Assembly (NCBI RefSeq): GCF_000334915.1
Contig: NZ_AMSF01000010.1
Location: 62,001 to 126,000 of the forward strand
Origin: Dyella ginsengisoli LA-4
Lineage (GTDB): Bacteria; Pseudomonadota; Gammaproteobacteria; Xanthomonadales; Rhodanobacteraceae
Direction: 5' to 3'
Length of the DNA: 64,000 nucleotides
Both the position numbers and the translations under genes were made by a program. Below are positions 26,100 through 34,931 of the stretch, piece after piece (the first letter of the stretch is position 1; each line of letters begins with the position of its first letter). The notes beneath the pieces are model-generated. The model worked only from the letters and a program-made list of their open reading frames with translations, had not been told where the DNA came from and ran no database searches.

Positions 26100-26848
26100 T
26101 GCAGCGTCTCCATATGGCGCTGCACGCGCGCGATCAGCTCGTGCGACTGGATGGCCACCTCGAGGCGGTCGAGGTCGTCCCAGCCGAGCGGCTCGTCCAG
26201 CGCCACGATGTTTCCGGCGCGAGGGAACGCGTCGGCCGAGTCGAGCAGCAACGCGTCGGGAGGAACGGACAGGTGCATGCCGGCCAGTTCGCCCCCGAGC
26301 TGCTCGCCATGCGGAAAGCCCAGCCACTGGCCGGCACCTTCCGCCGCAGTCCGCGGACGGACGAAGCGGCGGGTGTCTGCGAGCATCTCGGCATGCAACG
26401 CCTTGAGCTGCGCCCGATGCGCGGGGCCATCGAGGATCGGGTCGCACAGCATCAGCGCATCGAACGGCTGGCGGGCATGCGCCTGCAGCGCGATGCTGCC
26501 GCCGAGGCGGGCCCCGAAGGCGAGCAGCCGACGGCAGCGGGTGCGTTGGCGCAATTCCCCGATTGCGTTCAGGGCGTCCTCGACGCAGCGCGCGAGCGTG
26601 GTCTGGTCGGCATCGCCGCAGGAGTCGCCGCTGCCGTAGTAGTCGAAGCGCAGCACGGCCAGTCCCCGCCGCACGAACATGTGCGCGAGCTGGCGGTACA
26701 GGCGATGGCTGCGAATCAGGTCCTGCCCCAGCGGCGGGCAGAGCAGGACCCCTGTGCTGGGCGGGTAAGCCGGTTCGGCCATGATGCCGAACAGCGATCC
26801 TTGCGGCCCGAAGTAACCGGGTATCTCCTTGAGGAGCTCGCCACTCAT
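26096..26848 (-). CDS. Alpha/beta-hydrolase-fold protein, exosortase-A hydrolase 2 type, Arg at nucleophile position
   Basis: About 250 residues. Strand/loop pattern of an alpha/beta hydrolase is clear (LLCPPLGQDLIRSHRLYRQLA, LRFDYYGSGDS), but the elbow reads AFGARLGGS, placing Arg114 where the catalytic Ser should be. A simple Ser-type hydrolase mechanism is therefore unlikely; it may be a non-catalytic partner of the downstream Cys-type protein or bind a ligand. I recall a similar Arg in this family from other exosortase-A loci, so it may be a family trait and not decay. Start ATG overlaps the barrel gene stop by 4 bases, and its own stop overlaps the next start by 4. Confidence 0.75.
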   Translation of the reverse strand: MSGELLKEIPGYFGPQGSLFGIMAEPAYPPSTGVLLCPPLGQDLIRSHRLYRQLAHMFVRRGLAVLRFDYYGSGDSCGDADQTTLARCVEDALNAIGELRQRTRCRRLLAFGARLGGSIALQAHARQPFDALMLCDPILDGPAHRAQLKALHAEMLADTRRFVRPRTAAEGAGQWLGFPHGEQLGGELAGMHLSVPPDALLLDSADAFPRAGNIVALDEPLGWDDLDRLEVAIQSHELIARVQRHMETLQ

Positions 26849-28158
26849 CGCCGGAAGATCACCCCGACATAGATGCGGTTCTCGTGGAAGCTCTGGCCGG
26901 CGGCGTCGCTGTGCCGCTGCTGGTGCAGGAAGGAAACGCGCCACGACCAGTGCACCGTGCGCTGATCGGTGAGTGCGACCTCGTAGCTGAGTGTGCGGTC
27001 CAGGCGATTGAGGGTGTCGTAGCGCAGCCGCTCACCGTTGACATAGGCCGACAGCAGCAGCGTGGGACGGAACTTGTAGTCCAGGCCGACGTTGGCGCCC
27101 TTGCCGACCTGATCGTAGGTCGTGTCGTTCACATAGCTCAGCTTGCGATAGTAGGGAGCGAGCGAGAACGTCAGGCGGTCCGAGCGCCAGGCATAGGCGA
27201 GCTCGCCACGGCGCTCCAGATAGACCTGCGGCCCCACGACGGTCTGCCCGGTCACGATGCCGCCGCGCCCCTCGACCGGCGAGGTGAGGTCCGGCTCGAG
27301 CATGCTCTGCGCTGCATCGGTGTATTGCCGCGCCAGGTTCACGCTCAGCGAGTTGGTCTCGCTGGGGTGCCAGGTACCGGTGGCGCTCAGCATCGAGCCG
27401 GAATACGAGCGGGGCGAGCCCTGGTCGAACTGAAGGTGCGTCCAGCCGGCCGACACGTCCAGCTCGGTATGGGCGGAGCTGCCCTGGTAGCGGCCGAAGA
27501 ACTGGTCGCGTCGGTAATCCGATCCCGGCAGCGCCGAGGTGTAGTGGACCTTCTGGGTCTCGGCGTTCAGCGATCCCACGTCGCTGTGGCTGAAGTCGTG
27601 GATCAGCCGGGCGGCGAACTGGCCGCGCTGCGAGTCGAACTGCTTGGTCTTCTGCGCCCGGCTGTCGATGTAGCGGGCATCCACCTGGCCGCGCCAGGTC
27701 GACGCGAGATCGAAGCGCAGGGTCGGCCCCAGGCTGAGCACGTTGGTCTGCTGGAGGTTGGTCGGCGAATTGCTGACCGTCGAGTCGACCGGCTGCACCG
27801 CGGCGTAATCCTCCACCACGAAATCCAGGCGCTGCGGCGAGATCGACCAGTTGGCCTGGCCGGAGAGCTGGGTCTGGGTCTGGTTGCTGAAACGCGAACC
27901 GAGGTAGTCCCGGTATTCGATGCTGCCGAGGACATGGGCCTGCAGGTCCTCGCCCTGCTGGTCGAAGCGGAAGGTGGCCCCCGGAATCAGCGTGCTCTGG
28001 CTGATCGGGTCGGTTGCGCTCAGCGTAATGTTGTCGCTGTGCTCGATGCCGGTGTACAGGGTGTAATCCAGTTGTCCGGCCCGAGCTCCGGCGCAGGCGA
28101 ACAGGCTGGTGATCGTGGCGGCGAGGATGCGCCGTGAGCAGCGATGATGTGCGGACAT
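26845..28158 (-). CDS. Outer-membrane beta-barrel protein of the exopolysaccharide export system
   Basis: About 437 residues. A signal peptide ends near ACAGARAG (about residue 26). The mature protein consists of alternating beta-strand segments rich in Tyr, Gln, Ser and Arg (YTLYTGIEHSDNITLS, HVLGSIEYRDYLGSRF, GWTHLQFDQGSPRSYSGSM) ending in IYVGVIFRR, as expected of an 18-ish-strand barrel. Proteins of this kind are regular members of XrtA-type polysaccharide loci and are thought to form or assist the outer-membrane exit. The ATG at 28158 has GGAAGGGG 7 bases upstream, so the longer frame to 28215 is rejected. Confidence 0.78.
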   Translation of the reverse strand: MSAHHRCSRRILAATITSLFACAGARAGQLDYTLYTGIEHSDNITLSATDPISQSTLIPGATFRFDQQGEDLQAHVLGSIEYRDYLGSRFSNQTQTQLSGQANWSISPQRLDFVVEDYAAVQPVDSTVSNSPTNLQQTNVLSLGPTLRFDLASTWRGQVDARYIDSRAQKTKQFDSQRGQFAARLIHDFSHSDVGSLNAETQKVHYTSALPGSDYRRDQFFGRYQGSSAHTELDVSAGWTHLQFDQGSPRSYSGSMLSATGTWHPSETNSLSVNLARQYTDAAQSMLEPDLTSPVEGRGGIVTGQTVVGPQVYLERRGELAYAWRSDRLTFSLAPYYRKLSYVNDTTYDQVGKGANVGLDYKFRPTLLLSAYVNGERLRYDTLNRLDRTLSYEVALTDQRTVHWSWRVSFLHQQRHSDAAGQSFHENRIYVGVIFRR

Positions 28159-28313
28159 AGTCTTACCCCTTCCGGGCCAGGATGCGGGGATGCGCGTGCT
28201 TCTCCCACCGGGCATGCCGATGGAAAACAGCTCACCTGCTCCCCTGTTTTGGGCCGCGCCGCCCTTGCGGACGTCGCGCGGGTATCACGCGAAAACCTTG
28301 GCCAGTCGTCCTC

Positions 28314-29090
28314 TCAGGGAGCCTGGTTGAAGATCACGCCCGCCAGCTTGGACCGGTCGAACCTGCTGGCGGCCTGCATGATCGCTGCGGGTGTGTCCTT
28401 GCCGTAGCCGGCCACGAGCACGACGAAGTCCGCCAGTTCGGCCAGGATGCGGGCATCCGGCGACCCCTTCACGGCAGGGCCGTCGAGGAAAATGTAGCGG
28501 TCGTTGTAGCGGCTCCGCAGCGAATCCACCATCGCCCGCATGCGGAACGAGGAAAAGTACTCGCCGACATTCTCGCGCGCAGTGCCGGCGGGAATCAGCC
28601 GCACGTGGCGCAGCACGGTCGGATAGATCACCGACTGGATTCCGCGCGAGGGATGGTCGAGGAAGTCGATCAGGCCGCCGTTGTCGGTATCCACGCCGAG
28701 CACGCGGTGCTGCTCGGGATAGCGCAGGTTGCAGTCGATCAGCAGGCTGGTCTTGGACTGGTCGAACGCAAAGGCCGCAGCCAGGTTGCGCGCCACGAAG
28801 CTTGCGCCGCAGCCGGGGCTCACGGCCACCACCAGGGTGATGAAGTTCTGGTCGTTGGCCAGTTCCAGGAGCCGGGTACGGATCTCGCGGAAGACGTCGG
28901 CCTGGCTGCGCGAGGACTGCTCGGCGTGGATCAGCCGCCGCTGCTCGAGCTGGGACGGCACCAGTGCGCGCGTCTCCTCCATGAGTGCGATCGACTGGCT
29001 GTCGCTCTTGCGAGGAAGCTGGTCGCCGGGTCCGGTGTTGGAGCCGACTGGCAGCTGGCCTTCCCCGGTATGGTCGTCGCGCATGTTCAT
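28314..29090 (-). CDS. CpsD/CapB-like tyrosine-kinase homologue with degenerate P-loop
   Basis: About 258 residues. The fold matches BY-kinase/ParA-type proteins of polysaccharide loci: VFREIRTRLL before the nucleotide site, Walker A region AVSPGCGASFVARNLA (91-97), Walker A' SLLIDCNLRYP (115-125) and a late FLDGPAV in the Walker B position. The invariant Walker A Lys is replaced by Ala96, and there is no Tyr cluster at the C-terminus. ATP hydrolysis or autophosphorylation is therefore doubtful, although it could still bind nucleotide or regulate the chain-length protein encoded immediately upstream. ATG at 29090 has GAGGG 4-5 bases upstream and overlaps the upstream stop (ATGA). Confidence 0.75.
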   Translation of the reverse strand: MNMRDDHTGEGQLPVGSNTGPGDQLPRKSDSQSIALMEETRALVPSQLEQRRLIHAEQSSRSQADVFREIRTRLLELANDQNFITLVVAVSPGCGASFVARNLAAAFAFDQSKTSLLIDCNLRYPEQHRVLGVDTDNGGLIDFLDHPSRGIQSVIYPTVLRHVRLIPAGTARENVGEYFSSFRMRAMVDSLRSRYNDRYIFLDGPAVKGSPDARILAELADFVVLVAGYGKDTPAAIMQAASRFDRSKLAGVIFNQAP

Positions 29091-30637
29091 GCTGCAGCCC
29101 TCAGGTTGATCCATACCGAAACGAGGTAGGCCAGCACGATGGCGAAGGCGACCGCTCCCAGCAGGACGAACTGCATCTGCTGGCGACGACGGTCCTGCGG
29201 CGCCTGGTAGTACGGAATGGTCGCCAGCATGGGCAGCCCGGTGAGCTGCTCGAGCTGTTCGGCCGAGCGGACGCGGGGATCGAACCGTACCAGCAGGAAC
29301 AGCAGTCCGAGCGGTACGCCGATGGCCATCACGATGCCGACCAGGGCGAAATGGATGAAGCGCAGTCCGGATGGCGCCAGCGGCAGCGTGGCGGGGTCCT
29401 GCACGATGAAGTTCAGTCCCTGCTGGGTGGCGTCCAGGTTCATCGAGACGCGCGCGTTCTCGCGGCGCTTGAGCAGATCCTGGTAGACGTCGCGGTTGAC
29501 GTCGTAATCGCGGGTCAGCTCGGCGACCACGTTCTCCGAGCCGGCCACGCGCTTGGCGCGCTCGAGCTCGTCGTTGAGCATCGCCTGGCTGGCGCTCAAG
29601 CGCGCGGCGGTGGCGGCGATGTCTCCGCGCAGCGCGGCGAGCTGGCTCTTCAGTTGCTGGTACAGCGGGTTGAACTGCGCGTTGCCGTCGATCGCCACCG
29701 GTGTGCCGGCGAGCTTGGCGGCCTGCCGCTTGGCGTCTTCGGCCTGGATCTGTCGTTTGATGTCGTCCATCTGGTGGCGGGTCCGCACCACGTCCGGATA
29801 TTCGTTGGTGTAGTTGAGCAGCAGCTTGTCCAATTTCGCCTGCAGGTCGGCCAGTTGGGCGCGGTAGACGCCGTCGGTGGTCTGCACGGCGGTCACTTCG
29901 GATTCGCCCGAGAGCTGGGACATCAGCGACGCTTCCTGCGAGCGCTTCTGCATCAGGTCGAGCTTGGCCGTCTCCACCTGGGTGCGCAGCTCGCTGATGC
30001 GCGAATTGATGTTGGCGTCGCTGCCGGGTCGCGCGTCGACGTTGTTCTCGCGATAGCGCTTGAGGTTCTCCTCGGCGGCCGTCAGTTTCTGCCGGTAGGC
30101 CTCGACCTGGCTGTCGATGAACTTGTACGCGTCCCGGCTCTCACGCTGTTTGGACGCAAGGCTCTCGCTGATGAACAGCTTGCTGAAGTCGCGGGTGACC
30201 TCGAACGCGCGCTTCGGATCGGAATCGTGATAGCTGATGGTGATCAGGTTGCCGTGGCTCAGATTGACCACGGTGCGGGCCTTGATGCCGTCGATGATGC
30301 GGTCGATCTCGGCCGGGGAGGGCTTGTCCTGGAGCAGGCCGGCGTCGGCGAGCACCTGGTTCATCACCGGGCGACTGAAGATCACGTCACGTGCGATGTT
30401 GGCGCGGTTCTTGGTGCCCGTCGGCGAGGCGGCGCCCTCCATCAGCGGCGTGATGATGCTGCTCTCCTGCGCGAGGATCGTGGTGCTCGCGTCGTAGCGC
30501 TTCGGCCATGCCAGACCCAGTGCGAGCGCGCCGAGCGCGATCACTACGAAGATCAGGATCATCGTGCCCAGCCGGCGCCTTGCTTCGGTCAACAGCACCG
30601 GTAGCAAGGACTGCAGGCTCGGTTGTTCGTCCTTCAT
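29087..30637 (-). CDS. Polysaccharide chain-length determinant (Wzz/PCP family, XrtA type)
   Basis: About 516 residues. An N-terminal membrane segment (MILIFVVIALGALALGLAW, about 26-44) is followed by a periplasmic Wzz domain, a long coiled-coil region (about 160-400) and two C-terminal hydrophobic segments, the first with the Pro/Gly-rich approach PLAPSGLRFIHFALVGIVMAIGVPLG. There is no cytoplasmic kinase domain fused; a separate kinase-like gene follows with a 4-base overlap. It would set chain length and couple polymerisation to export. Start ATG at 30637 has GGGGGAG 8 bases upstream. Confidence 0.87.
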   Translation of the reverse strand: MKDEQPSLQSLLPVLLTEARRRLGTMILIFVVIALGALALGLAWPKRYDASTTILAQESSIITPLMEGAASPTGTKNRANIARDVIFSRPVMNQVLADAGLLQDKPSPAEIDRIIDGIKARTVVNLSHGNLITISYHDSDPKRAFEVTRDFSKLFISESLASKQRESRDAYKFIDSQVEAYRQKLTAAEENLKRYRENNVDARPGSDANINSRISELRTQVETAKLDLMQKRSQEASLMSQLSGESEVTAVQTTDGVYRAQLADLQAKLDKLLLNYTNEYPDVVRTRHQMDDIKRQIQAEDAKRQAAKLAGTPVAIDGNAQFNPLYQQLKSQLAALRGDIAATAARLSASQAMLNDELERAKRVAGSENVVAELTRDYDVNRDVYQDLLKRRENARVSMNLDATQQGLNFIVQDPATLPLAPSGLRFIHFALVGIVMAIGVPLGLLFLLVRFDPRVRSAEQLEQLTGLPMLATIPYYQAPQDRRRQQMQFVLLGAVAFAIVLAYLVSVWINLRAAA

Positions 30638-30669
30638 GAGTACCGCTCCCCCTGTCGGGCTTTCCTGGT

Positions 30670-31290
30670 TCAGAACGACCGCTGCGGCACGGTGATGACA
30701 TCGCCCGGCTGGACCGGATAGTTGGTGCCCAGCTTGCCGTCCTGAAGGATTTGACCCAGTTGCACCGCGTAGGACGAGGTGGTGGACTTGGTCTTGCGAT
30801 AGAGCTCGGTCCGGTCCGGTGCCGCGAACTCGGTGATGCCGCCTGCGGCCAACACCGCATCGAGCACCGTCATGCCCTGGTGGTAGGGAATCGAGACCGG
30901 ATTGCGCACCGCGCCGGTCACACGTACCCGCAGCAGATACTCGTGGCTGCGCAGCTCGGTGACGATGACCGCCACCTGCGGGTCGCGGATGAAACTCTTC
31001 AGGCGCTCCTTGATGTCGGCCGACACCTGGTCCGGCGTCTTGCCGCCCGCCACCACGTCTCCGATCAGCGGCACCGTGATGCGGCCGTCCGGGCGGACCG
31101 GCACCTTCACGCTGAGGTCGGGATTGTTCCAGACCGAGACTTCGAGCAGGTCGTCGACGCCGATGTGATACTGCGTCATCGCCTGCGCGTCGGGATTGAA
31201 CACGGGTGCGTCGGTCGAACCCTGGGTGGTCGCACACGCAGCGAGCACGAGGGTGAAGAGCACTGCGAGTAGAGCCTGATAGATCTTCAT
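30670..31290 (-). CDS. Polysaccharide export lipoprotein (Wza family)
   Basis: About 206 residues. Signal peptide with lipobox (LVLAACATT, Cys about 19), then a polysaccharide-export domain (YHIGVDDLLEVSVWNNPDLS, PVRPDGRITVPLIGDVVAGGKT) and a SLBB-like domain (VTGAVRNPVSIPYHQGMTVLDAVLAAGG) ending in VQPGDVITVPQRSF. It would form the outer-membrane/periplasmic export channel. It is much shorter than E. coli Wza, as usual in XrtA-type loci, where a separate barrel protein is encoded nearby. First gene of the minus-strand operon; the ribosome site is weak. Confidence 0.87.
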   Translation of the reverse strand: MKIYQALLAVLFTLVLAACATTQGSTDAPVFNPDAQAMTQYHIGVDDLLEVSVWNNPDLSVKVPVRPDGRITVPLIGDVVAGGKTPDQVSADIKERLKSFIRDPQVAVIVTELRSHEYLLRVRVTGAVRNPVSIPYHQGMTVLDAVLAAGGITEFAAPDRTELYRKTKSTTSSYAVQLGQILQDGKLGTNYPVQPGDVITVPQRSF

Positions 31291-31419
31291 AAATGTGAAC
31301 CAGTTCCATTGACTCGTTGTTAACCGGATATTAGCAGCCAATTGTTTCCGGGAGCCATGCCGGGCTGTCGGGAGCGCAGATCGGTCCCCGGCCCCAAGCG
31401 ACCGGTTTTCGGCGACCAT

Positions 31420-32430
31420 ATGCCGATGCCAATCGCGATTTCGCCCTCTGCCGCCCCCTGGCGCGTCTGTGTTGCCCCGATGATGGACTGGACCGACCGG
31501 CATTGCCGGTATTTCCACCGTCTGCTGTCGCCCCACGCCCGGCTCTACACGGAAATGGTCACCAGCGCGGCGCTGGTGCGCGGCGGGCAGCTCCGGCTGC
31601 TCGAGCACAGCCAGCAGGAACACCCCGTGGCGCTGCAGCTGGGCGGAAGCGAGCCGGAAGAGCTGGCGCAGGCCGCGGTGTTCGGCGCCCAGGCCGGCTA
31701 CGACGAGATCAACCTCAACGTCGGCTGCCCCTCGGATCGCGTCCAGTCCGGTCGGTTTGGCGCCTGCCTGATGCTGGACCCGGGGCTGGTGGGGCAGTGC
31801 GTCCGGGCCATGCGGGATGCCGTGCAGGCCGCAGGCTCAAGCGTTCCGGTCACCGTCAAATGCCGCATCGGGGTGGACGATCAGGATGCTTATGCCGACC
31901 TGCAGCGCTTCACCGAGGCGATGGTCGAGGCCGGCGTGCAGGTCCTTGTCGTGCATGCCCGCAAGGCCTGGCTGCAGGGGCTGAGCCCGAAGGAGAACCG
32001 CGAGATCCCGCCGCTGGATTACGACCGGGTGTACCGCCTCAGGCACGAGTTCGCCGGCCTCACCGTGGTGATCAACGGCGGCATCACCACGGTGCCCCAG
32101 GTGCGCCAGCACCTGCAGTCCGTCGATGGCGTGATGCTGGGACGGGCGGCCTATCACGATCCTTTCCTGCTGGCGGAACTGGAGGCCGCTCTGTACGGCG
32201 AACCGCTGCCGACCCGCGAGGGGGTACTGAACCACCTGCGGCCCTATGTGGAGGCCGAGCTGGCTCGCGGAACGGCGCTCAAGCACATCACCCGGCACCT
32301 GCTGGGCCTCTATCAGGGCCAGCCGGGCGCGCGGGCTTTCCGCCGGGTACTGAGCGAGGGGGCCCATCGACCGGGGGCGGGCTGGAGTCTGCTGGAACAG
32401 GCCATGGATCCGGTACGCGCCGCGGCATGA
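31420..32430 (+). CDS. dusA: tRNA-dihydrouridine(20/20a) synthase
   Basis: About 336 residues. FMN-dependent reductase that makes dihydrouridine at positions 20/20a of tRNA. The opening CVAPMMDWTDRHCRYFHRLLS is the DusA form of the family motif, the catalytic Cys is in NLNVGCPSDRV, and FMN-binding stretches VTVKCRIGVDD, VHARKAWLQGLSPKENR and VINGGITT follow. Two in-frame ATGs (31420 and 31426) are possible; neither has a clear ribosome site. It is divergent from the export operon, with 129 bases between the starts. Confidence 0.92.
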   Translation: MPMPIAISPSAAPWRVCVAPMMDWTDRHCRYFHRLLSPHARLYTEMVTSAALVRGGQLRLLEHSQQEHPVALQLGGSEPEELAQAAVFGAQAGYDEINLNVGCPSDRVQSGRFGACLMLDPGLVGQCVRAMRDAVQAAGSSVPVTVKCRIGVDDQDAYADLQRFTEAMVEAGVQVLVVHARKAWLQGLSPKENREIPPLDYDRVYRLRHEFAGLTVVINGGITTVPQVRQHLQSVDGVMLGRAAYHDPFLLAELEAALYGEPLPTREGVLNHLRPYVEAELARGTALKHITRHLLGLYQGQPGARAFRRVLSEGAHRPGAGWSLLEQAMDPVRAAA

Positions 32431-32519
32431 CAGGGGGTGTCGTTCGGGCCACTATTCAGGCCGCGGCCCTTAACCTCGGGCGCTCCTCGGATTCCCCGTC
32501 GAGGCCGGATCACGAACGT

Positions 32520-32843
32520 ATGACACCCAAGACGCTTATCCTGACGCGCCTGCTGGTCGTGCCGCTGTTGCTGGCGGCCGCCGGTCCCTGCCTGGCCAAG
32601 CAGGACACGAATCTCACATTGGACCAGGCGGTGGAGCAGGTGCAGCACGATACGGGGGGCAAGGTGCTGTCGGCCGATCGCCGGGAGTTCGGGCGCAGGA
32701 CCGAGTACCGCATCAAGGTACTCACGCCCGGCGGTTACGTCCGCACCGTCACGGTGCCCTCCGAATCGGACCGGCGCCCGGCGCCGGCCCAGTCAACCAA
32801 GAATCCGGCCGGAAACGGTCGGGGCAACAAGGAGAAACACTGA
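32520..32843 (+). CDS. Small PepSY-domain protein
   Basis: About 107 residues. Signal peptide (LLVVPLLLAAAGPCLA) followed by a PepSY-like unit: LTLDQAVEQVQHDTGGKVLSADRR then TEYRIKVLTPGGYVRTVTV. A basic low-complexity tail follows. PepSY proteins are thought to modulate periplasmic proteases or sensor kinases. The stop overlaps the start of the response-regulator gene (TGATG), so it forms an operon with the two-component pair and may tune the sensor. Confidence 0.8.
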   Translation: MTPKTLILTRLLVVPLLLAAAGPCLAKQDTNLTLDQAVEQVQHDTGGKVLSADRREFGRRTEYRIKVLTPGGYVRTVTVPSESDRRPAPAQSTKNPAGNGRGNKEKH

Positions 32844-33535
32844 TGCGCATCCTTTTGGTGGAGGACGAGGCTCCGCTGCGTGAGACGCTTGCCGCGCGCC
32901 TGAAGCGCGACGGGTTCGCCGTGGACACCGCCCAGGATGGCGAAGAGGGCATGTATCTGGGTCGTGAGGTGCCGTTCGACCTGGCCATCATCGATCTCGG
33001 CCTGCCCAAGATGTCCGGCATGGACCTGATCAAGTCGCTGCGCGAGGCCGGCCAGCGCTATCCGATCCTCATCCTCACCGCCCGCGGCGGCTGGCAGGAC
33101 AAGGTGGAAGGGCTCAAGCACGGTGCCGACGACTACCTGGTCAAGCCGTTCCACGTCGAGGAGCTGCTCGCACGCATCAACGCCCTCGTGCGCCGCGCCA
33201 GCGGCTGGTCCAAGCCGGTGCTCGCCTGCGGCCCGATCAAGCTCGACACCACCGCGCAGACGGTTTCGGTCGAGGGCAAGGTGGTCGACCTCACCAGCTA
33301 CGAGTACAAGGTGCTCGAATATCTGATGCTGCACGCCGGCGAACTGGTCTCCAAGGCCGACCTGACCGAGCACATCTACCAGCAGGATTTCGACCGCGAT
33401 TCCAACGTGCTCGAGGTGTTCATCGGCCGCCTGCGCCGCAAGCTCGACCCCGAGAGCACCATCAAGCCCATCGAGACCGTGCGTGGACGCGGATACCGCT
33501 TTGCCATCCCCCGCAGCGACGGCGACGAGGACTGA
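32843..33535 (+). CDS. phoP: OmpR/PhoP-family response regulator
   Basis: About 230 residues. Receiver domain with the acidic pair EDE (8-10), phosphoacceptor Asp51 in IIDLGLP, Thr in LILTAR and Lys in YLVKPF, then a winged-helix DNA-binding domain ending in NVLEVFIGRLRRKLDPES and ETVRGRGYRF. The downstream kinase is PhoQ-like, and the sequence is closest to PhoP among the OmpR regulators I can recall, so the name is used with that caution. It probably controls envelope or Mg-related genes. Confidence 0.85.
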   Translation: MRILLVEDEAPLRETLAARLKRDGFAVDTAQDGEEGMYLGREVPFDLAIIDLGLPKMSGMDLIKSLREAGQRYPILILTARGGWQDKVEGLKHGADDYLVKPFHVEELLARINALVRRASGWSKPVLACGPIKLDTTAQTVSVEGKVVDLTSYEYKVLEYLMLHAGELVSKADLTEHIYQQDFDRDSNVLEVFIGRLRRKLDPESTIKPIETVRGRGYRFAIPRSDGDED

Positions 33536-34916
33536 GCCGGCGTCCACGCGTCGCCCGCTGTCGCTGGCGGCGCGTGCGGCGATGGCGACCGGTCTGGCGC
33601 TGGCCGGGTTTCTCGGCATCATCGGCGTCACCCTGTCGCAGGCCAAGTACCAGACCGCGTTGAGCGGGCTGCGCGACCGGCTGGAAAACGACGTGCTGGC
33701 CTATCTGGCGCTGATCGACGTGGGCCGCAACGGGCGGCTGCTGATGCCGTATTCCTCGCCGGATCCGAGCTTCTCCCGGCCCGGTTCCGGGCTGTATGCG
33801 GTGGCCACCGGCGAGAACGGCTTCCACTGGGAATCGTCTTCGGCGATCGGCCGGGACTTCGGCTTCCTGTCACCGCTGAAGCCGGGCGAGACGCGCTTCG
33901 TCGGACCGATCGATACCCGCATGGGCCGGCTGTACTACTACAGCTACGGCGTGGTGTTCGAGTCGCAGGACGACCGGAAGGTGCCGCTGACTTTCACCGT
34001 CGCCCAGACCGAGGACCAGTTCAAGGGCGAGAACGCGACCTACCGCCGCTCGCTGATCGTCTATCTCTCGACCCTCGGGGTGATGCTCATCGTGCTGCAG
34101 ATGCTGCTGCTGCGCTGGAGCCTCACGCCGCTGCGCAAGGTGGCGGCGGACATGAGCCGGGTCGAGCGCGGCAAGAGCGATTCGCTCGATAGCCAGTACC
34201 CGCTCGAGCTGACCGGACTCACCGAGCGCATCAACGGTTTCATCGAGAGCGAGCGCGAACAGCGCACGCGTTACCGCAACACCCTGGCCGACCTGGCCCA
34301 CAGCCTGAAGACGCCGCTGGCGGTGATCCGCTCCCGGCTGGAGTCCTCCAGCGAGGCGCCCCAGTTGGCCCACGACGTGCTGGACCAGGTTCGCCGCATG
34401 GACGAGCTGGTCGCCTACCAGCTGGCGCGCGCGGCCACCACCGGGCGCCAGCCGTTCGCCACGGCGATCCCGCTCGGCGGGCATGCCGAAGACCTGGTGC
34501 AGAGCCTGGAAAAGGTCTACGCGGCGAAGAACGTCCTGTGCGAGTTCGAGATCGAGGAGGGCGTCGCCTTCTACGGCGAACAGGGCGACCTGCTCGAGCT
34601 GATGGGCAACCTGCTGGAGAACGCCTTCAAGTGGTCGCGCCATCGCGTGCTGCTGATGGCGAGTGCACGCACCCAGCCGGGCAAGCAGCGACCGGGGCTG
34701 ATGCTCAGCGTCGAGGATGACGGCCCTGGCATCGAGCCGGACCAGATCGAGCGGATCCTGCAGCGTGGTGTGCGCGGCGACGAGCGGGTCCAGGGCCATG
34801 GCATCGGCCTGTCCATCGTGCAGGACATCGTCAGGGCCTATCGGGGCGAGCTGGTCGTGGACCGTTCGCCGGAACTGGGCGGTGCGCGATTCAGCGTGGA
34901 ACTGCCGCCGGGCTGA
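33483..34916 (+). CDS. phoQ: PhoQ-like sensor histidine kinase
   Basis: About 477 residues if the GTG at 33483 is used. First membrane segment AAMATGLALAGFLGIIGVTL, a periplasmic sensor of about 130 residues, second membrane segment LIVYLSTLGVMLIVLQMLLL, HAMP, the H-box DLAHSLKTPLAVIRSRLE and an ATPase domain with NLLENAFKWSRH (N box), VEDDGPGIEP (G1) and GHGIGLSIVQDIV (G2). HSLKTPLAV is the PhoQ form of the H-box. The start is uncertain: the frame overlaps the regulator gene by 53 bases and no ribosome site is visible; an internal start nearer the first helix is possible. Confidence 0.83.
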   Translation: MDADTALPSPAATATRTEPASTRRPLSLAARAAMATGLALAGFLGIIGVTLSQAKYQTALSGLRDRLENDVLAYLALIDVGRNGRLLMPYSSPDPSFSRPGSGLYAVATGENGFHWESSSAIGRDFGFLSPLKPGETRFVGPIDTRMGRLYYYSYGVVFESQDDRKVPLTFTVAQTEDQFKGENATYRRSLIVYLSTLGVMLIVLQMLLLRWSLTPLRKVAADMSRVERGKSDSLDSQYPLELTGLTERINGFIESEREQRTRYRNTLADLAHSLKTPLAVIRSRLESSSEAPQLAHDVLDQVRRMDELVAYQLARAATTGRQPFATAIPLGGHAEDLVQSLEKVYAAKNVLCEFEIEEGVAFYGEQGDLLELMGNLLENAFKWSRHRVLLMASARTQPGKQRPGLMLSVEDDGPGIEPDQIERILQRGVRGDERVQGHGIGLSIVQDIVRAYRGELVVDRSPELGGARFSVELPPG

Positions 34917-34931
34917 CCGGCGAAGCCGCGA

